A stretch of 64,000 nt of DNA. Source: JBFMDN01 sp040753915 (GTDB taxonomy: Bacteria; Desulfobacterota; Desulfomonilia; Desulfomonilales; Desulfomonilaceae). Both the position numbers and the translations under genes were made by a program. The notes below the pieces were generated by a model. It had not been told where the DNA came from. It searched no databases and saw only the letters and a program-made list of their open reading frames with translations. The stretch spans positions 1 to 64,000 of the forward strand of contig JBFMDN010000028.1 in the NCBI GenBank assembly GCA_040753915.1, read 5' to 3'. How positions within the stretch are numbered: the first letter of the stretch is position 1; the number at the start of each line of letters is the position of its first letter. This document shows positions 25,713 to 35,092 of this stretch, one piece after another.

Positions 25713-27233
25713 ATGTTCTCTCTTTTCTCACGAAACTCCTCAAACATATTGAAATTACCGAATCATACCCTTCTTTATGGAATCGTCATAACCTCCTTAG
25801 GGATCTTTGTCAGCCTTGGATCCGTCACTCGGTTGTACGAATTAAGGGAGTTCTTCCCAATACGGCTCCCAGAGCAGGTTAATGAATTTATTCTCAACTA
25901 TATCCCTTTCATCCTCGGAACCTTCATCACAACAATAGCCGCCCTTGCGGGTATCATAGTGGGTCTGAACTGGTTGACAGGAGGTCTCAGGGAAATCTTC
26001 AGTCCACGCCTTACCCTAACCCAGGTGGGAGACTATTACCGTCCGGAAGATATTTCTCTCGGCCTAAAAGAAGGACGAATCCGATCCTACGAGCGGGCAC
26101 CGACTCTCTTGTTCTTTATCATAGGAAAACTATGGCGGAACGCTAGATATATATCTGAAATACCAAGAGAAATAGTTAAGAGGAACACCCGTTTCATTTG
26201 GAAAGCCGCGGCAGCCGGCATCCTAATCCATTTCGGATTCAAGACATTGGAAACGGTTCCACCGTACCTGGAAAGCATAGGGCTCGGAACAGGATACGTG
26301 ATACCGTCTCCAACCCCTTTCTACAATCTTCTTGTTATCGTATGCATCCTTAAGCTCGCGATCACTCTAAGTCTGATCCCACTCAGGCGACCTGACGCAA
26401 CACGAGAGATGGACTCGATGATTGTGGAGGGCAAAGGGCATCCCTCCGTCTTCTTCTCAATATTGGAAGAAGGATCCCGCATGTTCGCAAATCGGGGCTT
26501 CTCAAACCGAATTTCACGATCCAATCCGGTACGGTGCCAGGACGGAGAATCCCTTGTTGGAACACTCATCGAAAGCTTTCCCGAGTACGTCAAGACGTAT
26601 TCCCGTACCGCTGCGACATTAAGTCTTTTTCTCGGATCCGTTATGATTCTTGTGGGATTTCTCCAAATCATCCTAGCGCAATATCCAAGTTTTTCCGTAG
26701 GATACGAAGACTTCTTCAGGCTCCATCTCTTTGGCCTTCTCGCAGACATTGTGCTTAACGTGATGGTGATCCTCATGGGAAAGAATTTTGTGAATCAGGC
26801 TCGTGCAATCATGGGGGTTTATCGGTTCAGATCCAATCTGGTGTATGTGGAAGCCAAGGGGGATTTCGAGCGCAAAGTGCTCCCGGATCTCAGCGGTATT
26901 GTTTCGGCCGAGCGGTTGTTCAATCCACTCGCCTCATGCGCGTTCAATGTTCGCTACTTCTCGGCAGAAGCAATTTCAGAATCAATCACACCTCAGGGAG
27001 TACGCGACCTCATCGGTTTAGAAACCTCCACTCGGCTTGCTAAAGATGTGGCGAGATTGAAATTCTTACCATTCCACGTAAACTTCAAAGAACGGTATCC
27101 TTCCGCATGGAAGCCCGACACGGAAGCCGAGCTAGAAGAAGGCGAGGAGATTGTCCAAGCTTCTGAACCGGAGATCAACATTCCGTCGGAAAACGATCCG
27201 AGCCTACCGTTTGAATCGGGTGCTTGCAGATGA
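25713..27233 (+). CDS. Polytopic membrane protein, unknown
   Basis: 506 residues, not recognised. About six hydrophobic helices are visible: roughly 20-40, 62-88, 165-180, 205-222, 302-325 and 338-358. A basic loop follows the second helix and a long soluble C-terminal part (about 360-506) ends in an acidic Glu-rich tail. No signal peptide, no transporter signature. The AT-rich gap upstream contains TTGACA near 25651, but no good -10. Its neighbours are also unknown membrane or secreted proteins, which hints at an envelope role without showing one. Confidence 0.7.
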   Translation: MFSLFSRNSSNILKLPNHTLLYGIVITSLGIFVSLGSVTRLYELREFFPIRLPEQVNEFILNYIPFILGTFITTIAALAGIIVGLNWLTGGLREIFSPRLTLTQVGDYYRPEDISLGLKEGRIRSYERAPTLLFFIIGKLWRNARYISEIPREIVKRNTRFIWKAAAAGILIHFGFKTLETVPPYLESIGLGTGYVIPSPTPFYNLLVIVCILKLAITLSLIPLRRPDATREMDSMIVEGKGHPSVFFSILEEGSRMFANRGFSNRISRSNPVRCQDGESLVGTLIESFPEYVKTYSRTAATLSLFLGSVMILVGFLQIILAQYPSFSVGYEDFFRLHLFGLLADIVLNVMVILMGKNFVNQARAIMGVYRFRSNLVYVEAKGDFERKVLPDLSGIVSAERLFNPLASCAFNVRYFSAEAISESITPQGVRDLIGLETSTRLAKDVARLKFLPFHVNFKERYPSAWKPDTEAELEEGEEIVQASEPEINIPSENDPSLPFESGACR

Positions 27234-27304
27234 CGAAAAAGTGTTCAGTCTTGCTCTCGGAGCGTGCACGCGGCCGAAAACGGTGAAGCAGCTCGTTCAA
27301 AGGG

Positions 27305-27332
27305 TTGACCCTTGCGGCCATACTGCTATGAT
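27305..27332 (+). promoter_or_regulatory. Candidate sigma-70 promoter for the PA14-like gene
   Basis: TTGACC (27305-27310), 16-base spacer, TATGAT (27327-27332), each 5/6 to consensus. It leaves a leader of about 190 bases before the start at 27527, in which no riboswitch fold was recognised. Confidence 0.55.
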
Positions 27333-27526
27333 ACAAGTGGGTTATACATAAATGTCCGTACCTGTTCGCTATCAACGAAAGAACTCTCAGAATCGAAGGG
27401 CAGTACGGGTAAACAGAATATCACCGAAACCCATAAGGGCTTCGGCTCACGGCACGTACCCCAGGGGTGGATCTTCTCCCGAGACGGGTCCAGCACTCCC
27501 TGTGACGGAAGGAATGAGGTAAAGAG

Positions 27527-29323
27527 ATGAATAGGTCCTTCCTACGAGTAATCGGCATAGCCCTTGCCGCCACGATCATAATGGCGGTCACGGTAAGCTT
27601 CGGTGCGGACTATCTCATTATCAAGAAGAAAGATGGCTCCACGCAAAAGGTTCCCCTGGATTTTCCGGCAGGACAGATCGAAGAATTTGATGTGCAGTCT
27701 GTCCCCCAAGAAGTGGATGTGCCTCGCCAGCCACCCTTGCGGCCCGGACAGGAACAGGAGATAAAAGAACGGGAGACCGAGACTGAAGAAAAGCCGTCAG
27801 CGACCCCCTTCATCTTTCGGGAAGGTCCAGCGCGACCTCCAAGCCAACAAGTCATCAGCCCAAGAGGTCCGGAACGAGAACCAGCCAGGCAGCCGCGCGG
27901 GCCGGTGGCTGCAACAGCTCCCATTTCCAAAGGAACCCTCTCGGTTAATGTGTACAAGCTGCCCGAGGGGATCAAAGCTCTGCCCGATTTCAGTGCTTTG
28001 AAACCGGCTGAGGTCCTCACAACGGACGTCATCAATCTTCATCAACAGGGATCGAAGCAAGAGCCTACAGGCCTTCCTCAGGACGTGAGCAATTTAGGCA
28101 TGCGATTCGTAGGCATGTTCGTGGTCTCTGGAGAAGGAATATTCAAGTGGAGATTGCATGCCAAAGACGGGGCACGAATGCACGTCGATGATAAGACCAT
28201 CATAGAAATCGACGGAATTCATGAGCCGCTCTCCAAATCGGGTTTTGTACACTTGGCCGAAGGCGTCCACTCAATAGTTGTCGACAGCTTCAACTCAAGC
28301 GGTGCCCCTGTTCTACAGCTCTACGTACAGTCACCTCTAGGAGAGGAGCAACTCTTTTCCGTCAGCAAGGGGTTGATCGGGTGGAAAGAACCGGAAAGGC
28401 CCTATGACGTGTTATGGGGGCAGGTCTATTTCGTCCCCCAAGGGAATTACCCGAAGGGTCCGGATCTATCACGCTTGAGCCCTATAGGCCGAATCATAGC
28501 ACCTGAGCTAAGCATATCAGGCGGTCAAGGCATTCCGGGACTTCCGGGACGAAGAGATATGGTAGCAGTTCGCTATCAAGGATATTTTCCGGTTGATGGA
28601 GCGGGAATCTTTGCATTCAGGCTTGTTGCCGACAACTACGCAAAACTGATTATTGGGCAAGATGAGATAACAGAAATCGCAGACGGTTCCAAGCTCGGTG
28701 AACGGGGGGCGCTCGGGTGGGCCTTTCTCCAGCAGGGAAACTATCCAATAACAGTGGAATATTTTCATGCCAGGGGAGAGCCCATGCTCAAGCTCTTTGT
28801 AACAGAGCCCGAAAAGAAAGAACAGGTCTTTGCTCCGGCTCAATCCCTCGAGGGATATGCCTCCGACAGCGGGAAATTAAGCCTCATCCCAGCATTTGTC
28901 TATTTCCTCAAGCCAGGCGTAAATAAACTCCCTAATTTCAACAAGATATCTCCTGCAGGCATGTTCTTCACTAAGGCGATCGATTACCCGTTGAACAGAG
29001 GAACGGAATACTTCCCTGGAGTTCCCCAGCGAGATGACTGGCTAGGCCTGCGATTCTACGTGAAATTTTCCCTGACTGAAGAAGAGACGGGCACATACAA
29101 GTTCCGTATTGTTTGCAGAGACGGCGCTAGACTTATTATAGGCAAGAAGATCGTCGTCAATGCCGACGGTATCGGAAAAGTCAGAGAAGAATCGGGGGAA
29201 ATCGCTCTACCAGCCGGTAGCCACGAAATGTTTCTCGATTATTTTCACACCAAAGGTCCCAATGGCCTCCAACTCTTTATTACCCCTCCCGGGGGAGAGG
29301 AAAAGGTTTTTGCGTTCAACTAG
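27527..29323 (+). CDS. Secreted protein with three PA14-like domains
   Basis: 598 residues; GAGG lies before the ATG. A signal peptide (1-26) is followed by a Pro/Glu-rich spacer (about 55-135) and three related blocks of about 150 residues (about 137-285, 295-440 and 450-598). Each block carries the PA14 pattern: GMFVVSGEGIFKWRL..DGARM, GYFPVDGAGIFAFRLVADNYAKL and VKFSLTEEETGTYKFRIVCRDG, then a G..VEYFH or DYFH strand and a lipid-like LQLFVT end. PA14 beta-barrels bind sugars or surface ligands. The protein probably acts outside the inner membrane; ligand unknown. Tandem duplication explains the repeats. Confidence 0.75.
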   Translation: MNRSFLRVIGIALAATIIMAVTVSFGADYLIIKKKDGSTQKVPLDFPAGQIEEFDVQSVPQEVDVPRQPPLRPGQEQEIKERETETEEKPSATPFIFREGPARPPSQQVISPRGPEREPARQPRGPVAATAPISKGTLSVNVYKLPEGIKALPDFSALKPAEVLTTDVINLHQQGSKQEPTGLPQDVSNLGMRFVGMFVVSGEGIFKWRLHAKDGARMHVDDKTIIEIDGIHEPLSKSGFVHLAEGVHSIVVDSFNSSGAPVLQLYVQSPLGEEQLFSVSKGLIGWKEPERPYDVLWGQVYFVPQGNYPKGPDLSRLSPIGRIIAPELSISGGQGIPGLPGRRDMVAVRYQGYFPVDGAGIFAFRLVADNYAKLIIGQDEITEIADGSKLGERGALGWAFLQQGNYPITVEYFHARGEPMLKLFVTEPEKKEQVFAPAQSLEGYASDSGKLSLIPAFVYFLKPGVNKLPNFNKISPAGMFFTKAIDYPLNRGTEYFPGVPQRDDWLGLRFYVKFSLTEEETGTYKFRIVCRDGARLIIGKKIVVNADGIGKVREESGEIALPAGSHEMFLDYFHTKGPNGLQLFITPPGGEEKVFAFN

Positions 29324-29333
29324 CACATCAAGA

Positions 29334-31790
29334 TCATGTCCGTTCATGGCCAAGCGCGAGTGAGAAGAACCCTGCACCCGCATAGACCGCGGCTGCCAGG
29401 TAAGACAAAACGGTAAACCCGACGGTCATGGATAACAAGACGGCTCCACACGTAGAGATTACCGAGGCGAAGCCATTCACGGCCCATGCTAGAGGAATCA
29501 CTGCAGGAGCTCTCCGATGGAGCAGAGCAATGCCCCATGGAAACGGAATTCCCAAGAGGAATGCGAGAGGACAAATAATTCCGAGCCCAAAAGCGATCTT
29601 TGCAACCTGAGAGAAATGAGCGGTTGACGAAAAGAGAAGGGGTAGTCCCAGAGTGGCAAGAACTGCGAGGAGTCCTATGGCCGAACCGACCGGCAAAATT
29701 CCGGCCGGTAAGACCGCTGTTATGCGCGGTGCGGCGAGGCTCCCTGCGCCTGCAGAAATGAGAAACCCACCTACTACCAACGCAGCCGAAAGAACCGGAT
29801 CTCCCAGAAATCGGGTAAACATCTGAATGAAGCTCATCTCCAGAAGCATGAATGCCGTTCCCAGCGCAGCGAAATAGGAGGTAGTGAGGGCGAGCGTCCC
29901 CATAGACGGCACCTCTTTCCACCGTACCAGAAAGATCAGCGGAAAGAGCAGGAGAATACCCCCTACCAACACACACCACGCCCCCGCTGCCAAGAGCAGA
30001 AGATAACCCATCTCCGACCGTGTCGGCCACAGGGGACCAAAGGCTTCCCGAAGCTTGGAAACCGCTTTCCACTTGAAAAAATCATAGAAGAATGGCCTAT
30101 CGTCTATCGCGGGCTCTACGATGGTCAACCACGTCCGATAAAGGATCGCTCTCTTGTCCGAGAGCAGTTGCTCCATGGCGTAGTGGTACCACGATACACC
30201 CGATACCTCAGGGCCTGGAAGAACGTGGATAGCATTAGTATCGTCCGGCTGAACACCCGGAAACCATTCAGTATCCCATGACATTGTCCTGCAAATCTTC
30301 CGAAATTTTTCCACCAGTTCTTTGCCTATTGGAGCGTTTCGTACAAGGGTTGCCATGGAAAGCTCGTCTCGGGCGAGTAAGAGATGAGACCCGGGGTCCA
30401 GTACCCCTCTGCTTTCGAGAGCCTCAATCCAAGTGGCAGGAATCTTGATGTTATCTCGGGGTGGATCCTGAATTCCCCGGACGACCGACACAATACCTGA
30501 CGGGGTAAGAACGCGAAGGGATGCAGCAAATCCTTCGACAGTAGCCAGATAATTCTCTCGCAAAGCCCCTATGCCCCCCGATCCAGCGGCAAATCCTTCC
30601 AAAGCGGCACAATGAATCAGGTCGAAAGACAAGCGTGTGGAATCGAGAAATGCTCTAGGCTCCATGATTACTACGCGGACGCGGGGATCCTCCAAAACCC
30701 TACTCGGATGGGACTTCAAAACACGAATGATATTCCGGTCTGGCTGAACGAGCACAATGGATCGTGCTTGGCTCAGTCGCGCGAGCCAAACTCCCAATCC
30801 TCCGGCATCTCCCAGAATAAGGACAGTTTCCGGTCGAATAAGCCGGTATGGAAGACTCATAAGGGTTCCCTCGAGGAATCGCGCCTTCATCGGGTCATCA
30901 ATGGAGAGCACAGATCCTATCCCGAAACCGTCGAGAAAAAGCATGTCCATGGGAGGGGGAGTAGCATCGGGGCTTAACGATAGCAGCGTATGAAAATGGG
31001 GACTCGAAAAAAGGTCGATTCTGCCTCTCGGGCCCGAAAAACTCACTACCGATCGCGCCGCACCCTGATCAACGAGTTGCCGAACGTACGCCAACGGCTT
31101 ATACTCGTCAATCCGAAGCGGAAACAATCGATCTACCCCGACCAAAAGAGACGCACAAAACGCCAGGCTAACAAGAATCAATCCGATGAAATACGGTATC
31201 CTTGTCCTGCTGCCTATCGGTGGTAGCAGCAGGAATGAAGGCAGCAACACGCTAAGCGCGAGAGGCGCTACAAGGCCGTTCGCAGGGATAAAATTGAGGA
31301 GGACAATAGTGACCAGCGCTCCCAGGGCGCTGCCGGTAAGGTTAACTGCGTAGACTCGCTGAGGATTTTTCTCCTCGATCATCAATGCGAGGCCGATCAG
31401 CAACCCTGCGATCAGAAACGGAACACAATGCAACAACCAGAACAGCATCCACCACGCGACGGTGCTACCTGCGTCCGCAGGGGGAAAATAGACTCGCACA
31501 GGAAGCGCTTCCCCCACACGGAAAGAGAAAGCCACTGTGATACCGAACAGCGGTGTAGCCCATCGAAAGACTCCGACTGCACTTCGGTGAAACCAACCTT
31601 TCCAAAGAGCGAGAACCGTCCCTCCCGCACCAAAGCCTAATAGGGCACAGCTTATGATCAAGAAGGAAAAGTGATGGTACTTGGAGATGAGAAGGCACCG
31701 CATGAGACCGAGCTGCCATCCGATGACCGCAGCGGAGACACAGAAAACCGCAACAAGAAGGCCTCGCGGAGAAACAGCAGGGAAATTCAT
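29334..31790 (-). CDS. Membrane protein with central spermidine-synthase-like domain
   Basis: 818 residues. An N-terminal block of about seven membrane helices (1-240) is followed by a soluble Rossmann-like domain (about 300-520) resembling SpeE, then a second block of about seven helices (about 610-815). The nucleotide-binding loop reads LGDAGGLG instead of the usual GGGxG, and the acidic gate residues of true spermidine synthases are not obvious, so aminopropyl transfer is doubtful. Such SpeE-like membrane fusions are common in deltaproteobacteria and uncharacterised. It converges on the PA14-like gene with a 10-base gap. Confidence 0.75.
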   Translation of the reverse strand: MNFPAVSPRGLLVAVFCVSAAVIGWQLGLMRCLLISKYHHFSFLIISCALLGFGAGGTVLALWKGWFHRSAVGVFRWATPLFGITVAFSFRVGEALPVRVYFPPADAGSTVAWWMLFWLLHCVPFLIAGLLIGLALMIEEKNPQRVYAVNLTGSALGALVTIVLLNFIPANGLVAPLALSVLLPSFLLLPPIGSRTRIPYFIGLILVSLAFCASLLVGVDRLFPLRIDEYKPLAYVRQLVDQGAARSVVSFSGPRGRIDLFSSPHFHTLLSLSPDATPPPMDMLFLDGFGIGSVLSIDDPMKARFLEGTLMSLPYRLIRPETVLILGDAGGLGVWLARLSQARSIVLVQPDRNIIRVLKSHPSRVLEDPRVRVVIMEPRAFLDSTRLSFDLIHCAALEGFAAGSGGIGALRENYLATVEGFAASLRVLTPSGIVSVVRGIQDPPRDNIKIPATWIEALESRGVLDPGSHLLLARDELSMATLVRNAPIGKELVEKFRKICRTMSWDTEWFPGVQPDDTNAIHVLPGPEVSGVSWYHYAMEQLLSDKRAILYRTWLTIVEPAIDDRPFFYDFFKWKAVSKLREAFGPLWPTRSEMGYLLLLAAGAWCVLVGGILLLFPLIFLVRWKEVPSMGTLALTTSYFAALGTAFMLLEMSFIQMFTRFLGDPVLSAALVVGGFLISAGAGSLAAPRITAVLPAGILPVGSAIGLLAVLATLGLPLLFSSTAHFSQVAKIAFGLGIICPLAFLLGIPFPWGIALLHRRAPAVIPLAWAVNGFASVISTCGAVLLSMTVGFTVLSYLAAAVYAGAGFFSLALGHERT

Positions 31791-31796
31791 GTGATA

Positions 31797-31991
31797 CTAG
31801 CTCATTCCCACGTCTTTCTTTTTGTTGAGATCCTTCCGAGCAAATAAGTAGCCAACCCAGACCGGATGGTCTAAGTGTTCCGCAGGCAACCAGGGACGAT
31901 CGCGAAAAAACGAGCCTTGATTACATCGGAATCGAAAGCCATTCTTGCTTTCGCGATACTCCATTCGTGAACACCAGCACTCAATTGTCAC
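31797..31991 (-). CDS. Possible small protein coupled to pcm
   Basis: 64 codons starting at GTG within the pcm stop region (11-base overlap), with GAGAGG about eight bases upstream. Rich in Arg, Phe and Trp; no domain seen. The coupling makes it plausible, but length and composition do not prove it. Confidence 0.35.
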   Translation of the reverse strand: MTIECWCSRMEYRESKNGFRFRCNQGSFFRDRPWLPAEHLDHPVWVGYLFARKDLNKKKDVGMS

Positions 31992-32751
31992 GAGTTGCGC
32001 CTCTCACAAGAGGGACAAACCGGACCAGGCTCAACGTAGAGGATTTTCGAGCACCATCTCCATCTTTGGTTATCAACAGGAGGCGCTGAGTTTCGAACAC
32101 TCCTCCGACCGGGACGACCATCTTTCCATGGGGCTTCAATTGTTCGAACAGGGCGGGGGGGACATGCAATGCGGCAGCAGTCACGATAATGCGATCGAAT
32201 GGAGCGTGCTCTGGCCATCCGTCGTATCCGTCAGCGCATTTCACTCGGACGCTGTCGTAACCCAGGTGCTTCAACCGTTGCCGAGCAGATTCGCAGAGGG
32301 GGTGAATAATTTCCATTGTGAAGACATCTCTAGTGATTTTCGCTAACACCGCGGCCTGATAACCCGATCCGGTTCCTATTTCCAGGACTTTCATCCCAGG
32401 TTCCAGATCAAGTGCTTGGGTCATCAACGCTACAATATATGGCTGGGAAATTGTCTGGCCGTACCCTATCGGGAGCGGACTATCCTGGTATGCCGCTGCC
32501 CTGTATTGCTCGGGAACAAACAGATGGCGCGGCACGTTCAACATTGCGTCAAGAACCTGCCTATCGGAAATGGTCGTTCGCCCTAGGCCTTGGAACTGGG
32601 TTTCCACCATGTTCTTTCGCTCCTGAAGCCTCTCTGGTCGATCGGGAGAACCGTGGATGAGGGGATCGCCACTCAGGGATAGCGTGAGAGGCACCACTGC
32701 GATGACGACACAGAAGACAAAGAGAATCTTAAGCAGGAGGGAATTACTCAT
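31981..32751 (-). CDS. pcm: Protein-L-isoaspartate O-methyltransferase with export signal
   Basis: 256 residues. The PIMT core (about 45-245) shows the substrate motif VPRHLFVP, the GYGQTISQPYIVA loop and SAM motif I VLEIGTGSGYQAAVLA, which together identify Pcm. It methylates isoaspartate formed in damaged proteins to start repair. Unlike the standard cytoplasmic enzyme it has a hydrophobic N-terminal segment (about 5-27) that looks like a signal peptide or anchor, so it may repair periplasmic proteins; SAM supply there is unexplained. It overlaps rimI by 8 bases. Confidence 0.9.
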   Translation of the reverse strand: MSNSLLLKILFVFCVVIAVVPLTLSLSGDPLIHGSPDRPERLQERKNMVETQFQGLGRTTISDRQVLDAMLNVPRHLFVPEQYRAAAYQDSPLPIGYGQTISQPYIVALMTQALDLEPGMKVLEIGTGSGYQAAVLAKITRDVFTMEIIHPLCESARQRLKHLGYDSVRVKCADGYDGWPEHAPFDRIIVTAAALHVPPALFEQLKPHGKMVVPVGGVFETQRLLLITKDGDGARKSSTLSLVRFVPLVRGATRDN

Positions 32752-33271
32752 TTTTCAATTCCTCAGCGGCGGATGGCAGATTCGGAACGTCATCCAAGCG
32801 CTTCTCCATCACGATTGCGTCATCTTGACCTATAGTATAGTAATTCTTTCTGAAGCCGATCGAGTGGAATCCACGGCTCCGATACAAAGCTCTAGCAGGG
32901 GCGTTGCGTCGACCGACGTCCAGAATGATGTTCTTCAGACCGTCTTTTCGACAAAGCTCCTCCAGCTTTTCCATGAAGTACGTCCCATAGCCTCTGCTGC
33001 GGCGATTGGGATGCACAGCTATATTCATGAGATGCGCTTCGTCCAAGACCTTCCAGAAACACAGATACCCTACCAATAGATTGTCTTCCAAAAAAACGAC
33101 GAGCCGCGCGTTGCGATTGGCCATTTCTTCCTGAAACATCGACCGGGTCCATGGTGCCGGAAAGGACGATCTTTCGATTTCCAGAACCTGGTCGAGATCG
33201 GAATGCATCATTCGTCGAATTCTGAGATTCAAATCTGTCGTCACGAGATCTGTATAAGCTCTCCTGATCAA
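32744..33271 (-). CDS. rimI: Ribosomal protein S18-alanine N-acetyltransferase (RimI-type GNAT)
   Basis: 175 residues. It has the GNAT fold with the acetyl-CoA loop RRSRGYG (near residues 90-97) and the RimI-typical segments IERSSFPAPWT, AHLMNIAVHPNRRSRGYG, LDVGRRNAPARALYRSRGF and the closing YY. RimI acetylates the N-terminus of ribosomal protein S18. The listed start is a TTG that overlaps the stop of the PTS IIC gene; a GTG nine codons later is an alternative. It overlaps pcm at its other end, so IIC-rimI-pcm are one coupled run. Confidence 0.85.
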   Translation of the reverse strand: MIRRAYTDLVTTDLNLRIRRMMHSDLDQVLEIERSSFPAPWTRSMFQEEMANRNARLVVFLEDNLLVGYLCFWKVLDEAHLMNIAVHPNRRSRGYGTYFMEKLEELCRKDGLKNIILDVGRRNAPARALYRSRGFHSIGFRKNYYTIGQDDAIVMEKRLDDVPNLPSAAEELKNE

Positions 33272-33993
33272 GAATGGATGATGAGAGCCCCCCCCAACGC
33301 TACAAGAAATCCGAGAGCAAATAGCACTATTGTCTCCTTGTCTTCCAGACCGAGTAGGAGATCTGCAATCCCCACGAGAGGAACAGAAAAATAACCGAAG
33401 CTGAGAGCCCTATCGAGAATGGGGGGTATGAGTGGGGCTAATCTTGACAACACAACCGCACCTATATAGATCACGGGAGCGAGAAGTAAAAAAGCGAGCG
33501 AGAAGCCGAGAGCGAGGCCAGCACCTATGTGAAGCCACACAACGGCATCGCGACCATCGGTCTGCAATTTGGCAGCGGACCGCGAGATCTTGCCTAACCC
33601 GAGCCTGAGACGTTCATCCATCTTTCGTCCGGCGAAGCAAACGGGCAACAAGAACAAGAAACAGACAAAAACCACTGCGGTGAGGCCCAAGTCCGTAGCA
33701 GACCGAACACAGGCCGACACCGCCGCTGTAGCAACTGATGCCAGCGTCACGTCAGGAGCGATGAATCCTCCTACAGGAGGTCTCCTGAGCCATAGCAATT
33801 CGAAAAGGACCCCAGAAGCGATTCCGGCCGACAGATCTCCAAGAATTGCGCCGACGACAGTAGCGCCGACGATCGGTCTGGAAATCATGAACTGAAAGAC
33901 TTGATACCTGTCGAGCCAGATCAAGCCTCCGACGGCGCTTGCTATGAGGGCTTTCTCAAGCATAACGTACCAGAGAGTAACCGGCTCATGCAT
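33268..33993 (-). CDS. PTS mannose/sorbose-family IIC permease component
   Basis: 241 residues, very hydrophobic, with about six to seven membrane helices. The segments RPIVGATVVGAILGDLSAGIASG and ELLWLRRPPVGGFIAPD match the EII-Sor (mannose class) IIC family. In a complete permease it pairs with IID, which is absent here: the next gene is rimI. Without IID, sugar transport is doubtful, and the set may be mainly regulatory. It is fifth in hprK-rapZ-IIA-IIB-IIC. Confidence 0.85.
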   Translation of the reverse strand: MHEPVTLWYVMLEKALIASAVGGLIWLDRYQVFQFMISRPIVGATVVGAILGDLSAGIASGVLFELLWLRRPPVGGFIAPDVTLASVATAAVSACVRSATDLGLTAVVFVCFLFLLPVCFAGRKMDERLRLGLGKISRSAAKLQTDGRDAVVWLHIGAGLALGFSLAFLLLAPVIYIGAVVLSRLAPLIPPILDRALSFGYFSVPLVGIADLLLGLEDKETIVLFALGFLVALGGALIIHS

Positions 33994-34061
33994 CCTATTG
34001 GCCGGCTCGTCCGTCGTTTAGATCAGGATTGGAGCATGAAGAAGAATCTAAACGGGCTTCT

Positions 34062-34553
34062 CTATAGCTGTCCCTCAGGAAGACTTGTTTCAAGCAGCTC
34101 AACAGGCTTCTCAAAGGGTACAGACTGGATATTGATCCTCACCCCTTCCCGCTTTATCGTCCTCAATGCTTCCAAGCTCCTACCTCCTACGTAGACTGAG
34201 CGGCTCAGGCAAACAGATACCTCTCTTGTCGCAAGATTCCCCAAATTGAGCTCGTGGAAGCAGACCCCACTCCTTTTCAACCGTAACGCATCAATAGGAT
34301 CCTCGACAATAACAAGTCTCCTCAAATCACGCCCATCAGGCCGCTTGAGCCACGATGCTATTCGCTCAACTCCGTCGATAATCAAGTTGATTGAGTAGGG
34401 AATGGCTGCTTGCATGATCATTCGCTGAACATGATCTTGGGCGAGGGAGTCATTGGCCACCACGAGCTCCTGCGCGCGTGTGGATGGCACCCAGCTCTCG
34501 AGGATCTGACCATGGATCAAGCGATCGTCCACTCGCACCAACACAATCGGCAT
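34062..34553 (-). CDS. PTS mannose/sorbose-family IIB component
   Basis: 163 residues, full-length IIB. The phosphorylation site His14 sits in the canonical VDDRLIHGQ motif, and VVANDSLAQD follows as in the family. IIB takes phosphate from IIA and passes it to the sugar. It lies 33 bases after IIA and 68 bases before IIC. Confidence 0.9.
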   Translation of the reverse strand: MPIVLVRVDDRLIHGQILESWVPSTRAQELVVANDSLAQDHVQRMIMQAAIPYSINLIIDGVERIASWLKRPDGRDLRRLVIVEDPIDALRLKRSGVCFHELNLGNLATREVSVCLSRSVYVGGRSLEALRTIKREGVRINIQSVPFEKPVELLETSLPEGQL

Positions 34554-34586
34554 ATCTATAACCTGAGCACGACTCGCTCAGAGCTG

Positions 34587-35024
34587 TCACGGCTGCTGTT
34601 CAAACGTATTCCTCCGGGACAGTCTGTGACGCAGAACCTCTTCAGCCCGATAAATGTTCTCTTTTCCGGCCTCCGAGGCGAGTTTTGCCAGAGAAGGAAG
34701 GTCGTGATTGGTTCGCCCATTGACGGCCTTGATCATCATAGGGAGGTTCAATCCCGTGACTACCTCGACCTTCCCTTCTTCGAGGAAAGTCAGGGAGAGA
34801 TTGGTTGGGGTCCCCCCGAACAAATCAGTAAGGATGAGCACTCCCAGTCCTCGATTTACCTGCTTAATCGAGTGGGCAATCTTTTCCCGAGCCGATTCGG
34901 GAGACTCGGAAGGATCGATGGACAAAGCCATAAGCGCTTCGTCTGAACTCAAACCAATGAGTTTTCCCGTGCTTATGAATTGGGGTCCGAGGTCACCATG
35001 AGTAACCAACAGAATGCCGATCAT
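34587..35024 (-). CDS. PTS mannose-family IIA component
   Basis: 145 residues from the ATG at 35024. The active-site His9 is in the family motif ILLVTHGDLG, and the ILTDLFGGTPTNLS segment is typical of the ManX/EIIA-Man fold. IIA accepts phosphate from HPr. Neither HPr (ptsH) nor enzyme I (ptsI) is in the window. Its position between rapZ and IIB matches the conserved proteobacterial regulatory cluster. Confidence 0.9.
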   Translation of the reverse strand: MIGILLVTHGDLGPQFISTGKLIGLSSDEALMALSIDPSESPESAREKIAHSIKQVNRGLGVLILTDLFGGTPTNLSLTFLEEGKVEVVTGLNLPMMIKAVNGRTNHDLPSLAKLASEAGKENIYRAEEVLRHRLSRRNTFEQQP

Positions 35025-35092
35025 TGTCTTCTTTCCCAAAATCATGGCTCATTTCTATTAGTTGCCCGACACCATCACCGTGTGGGCACGCC

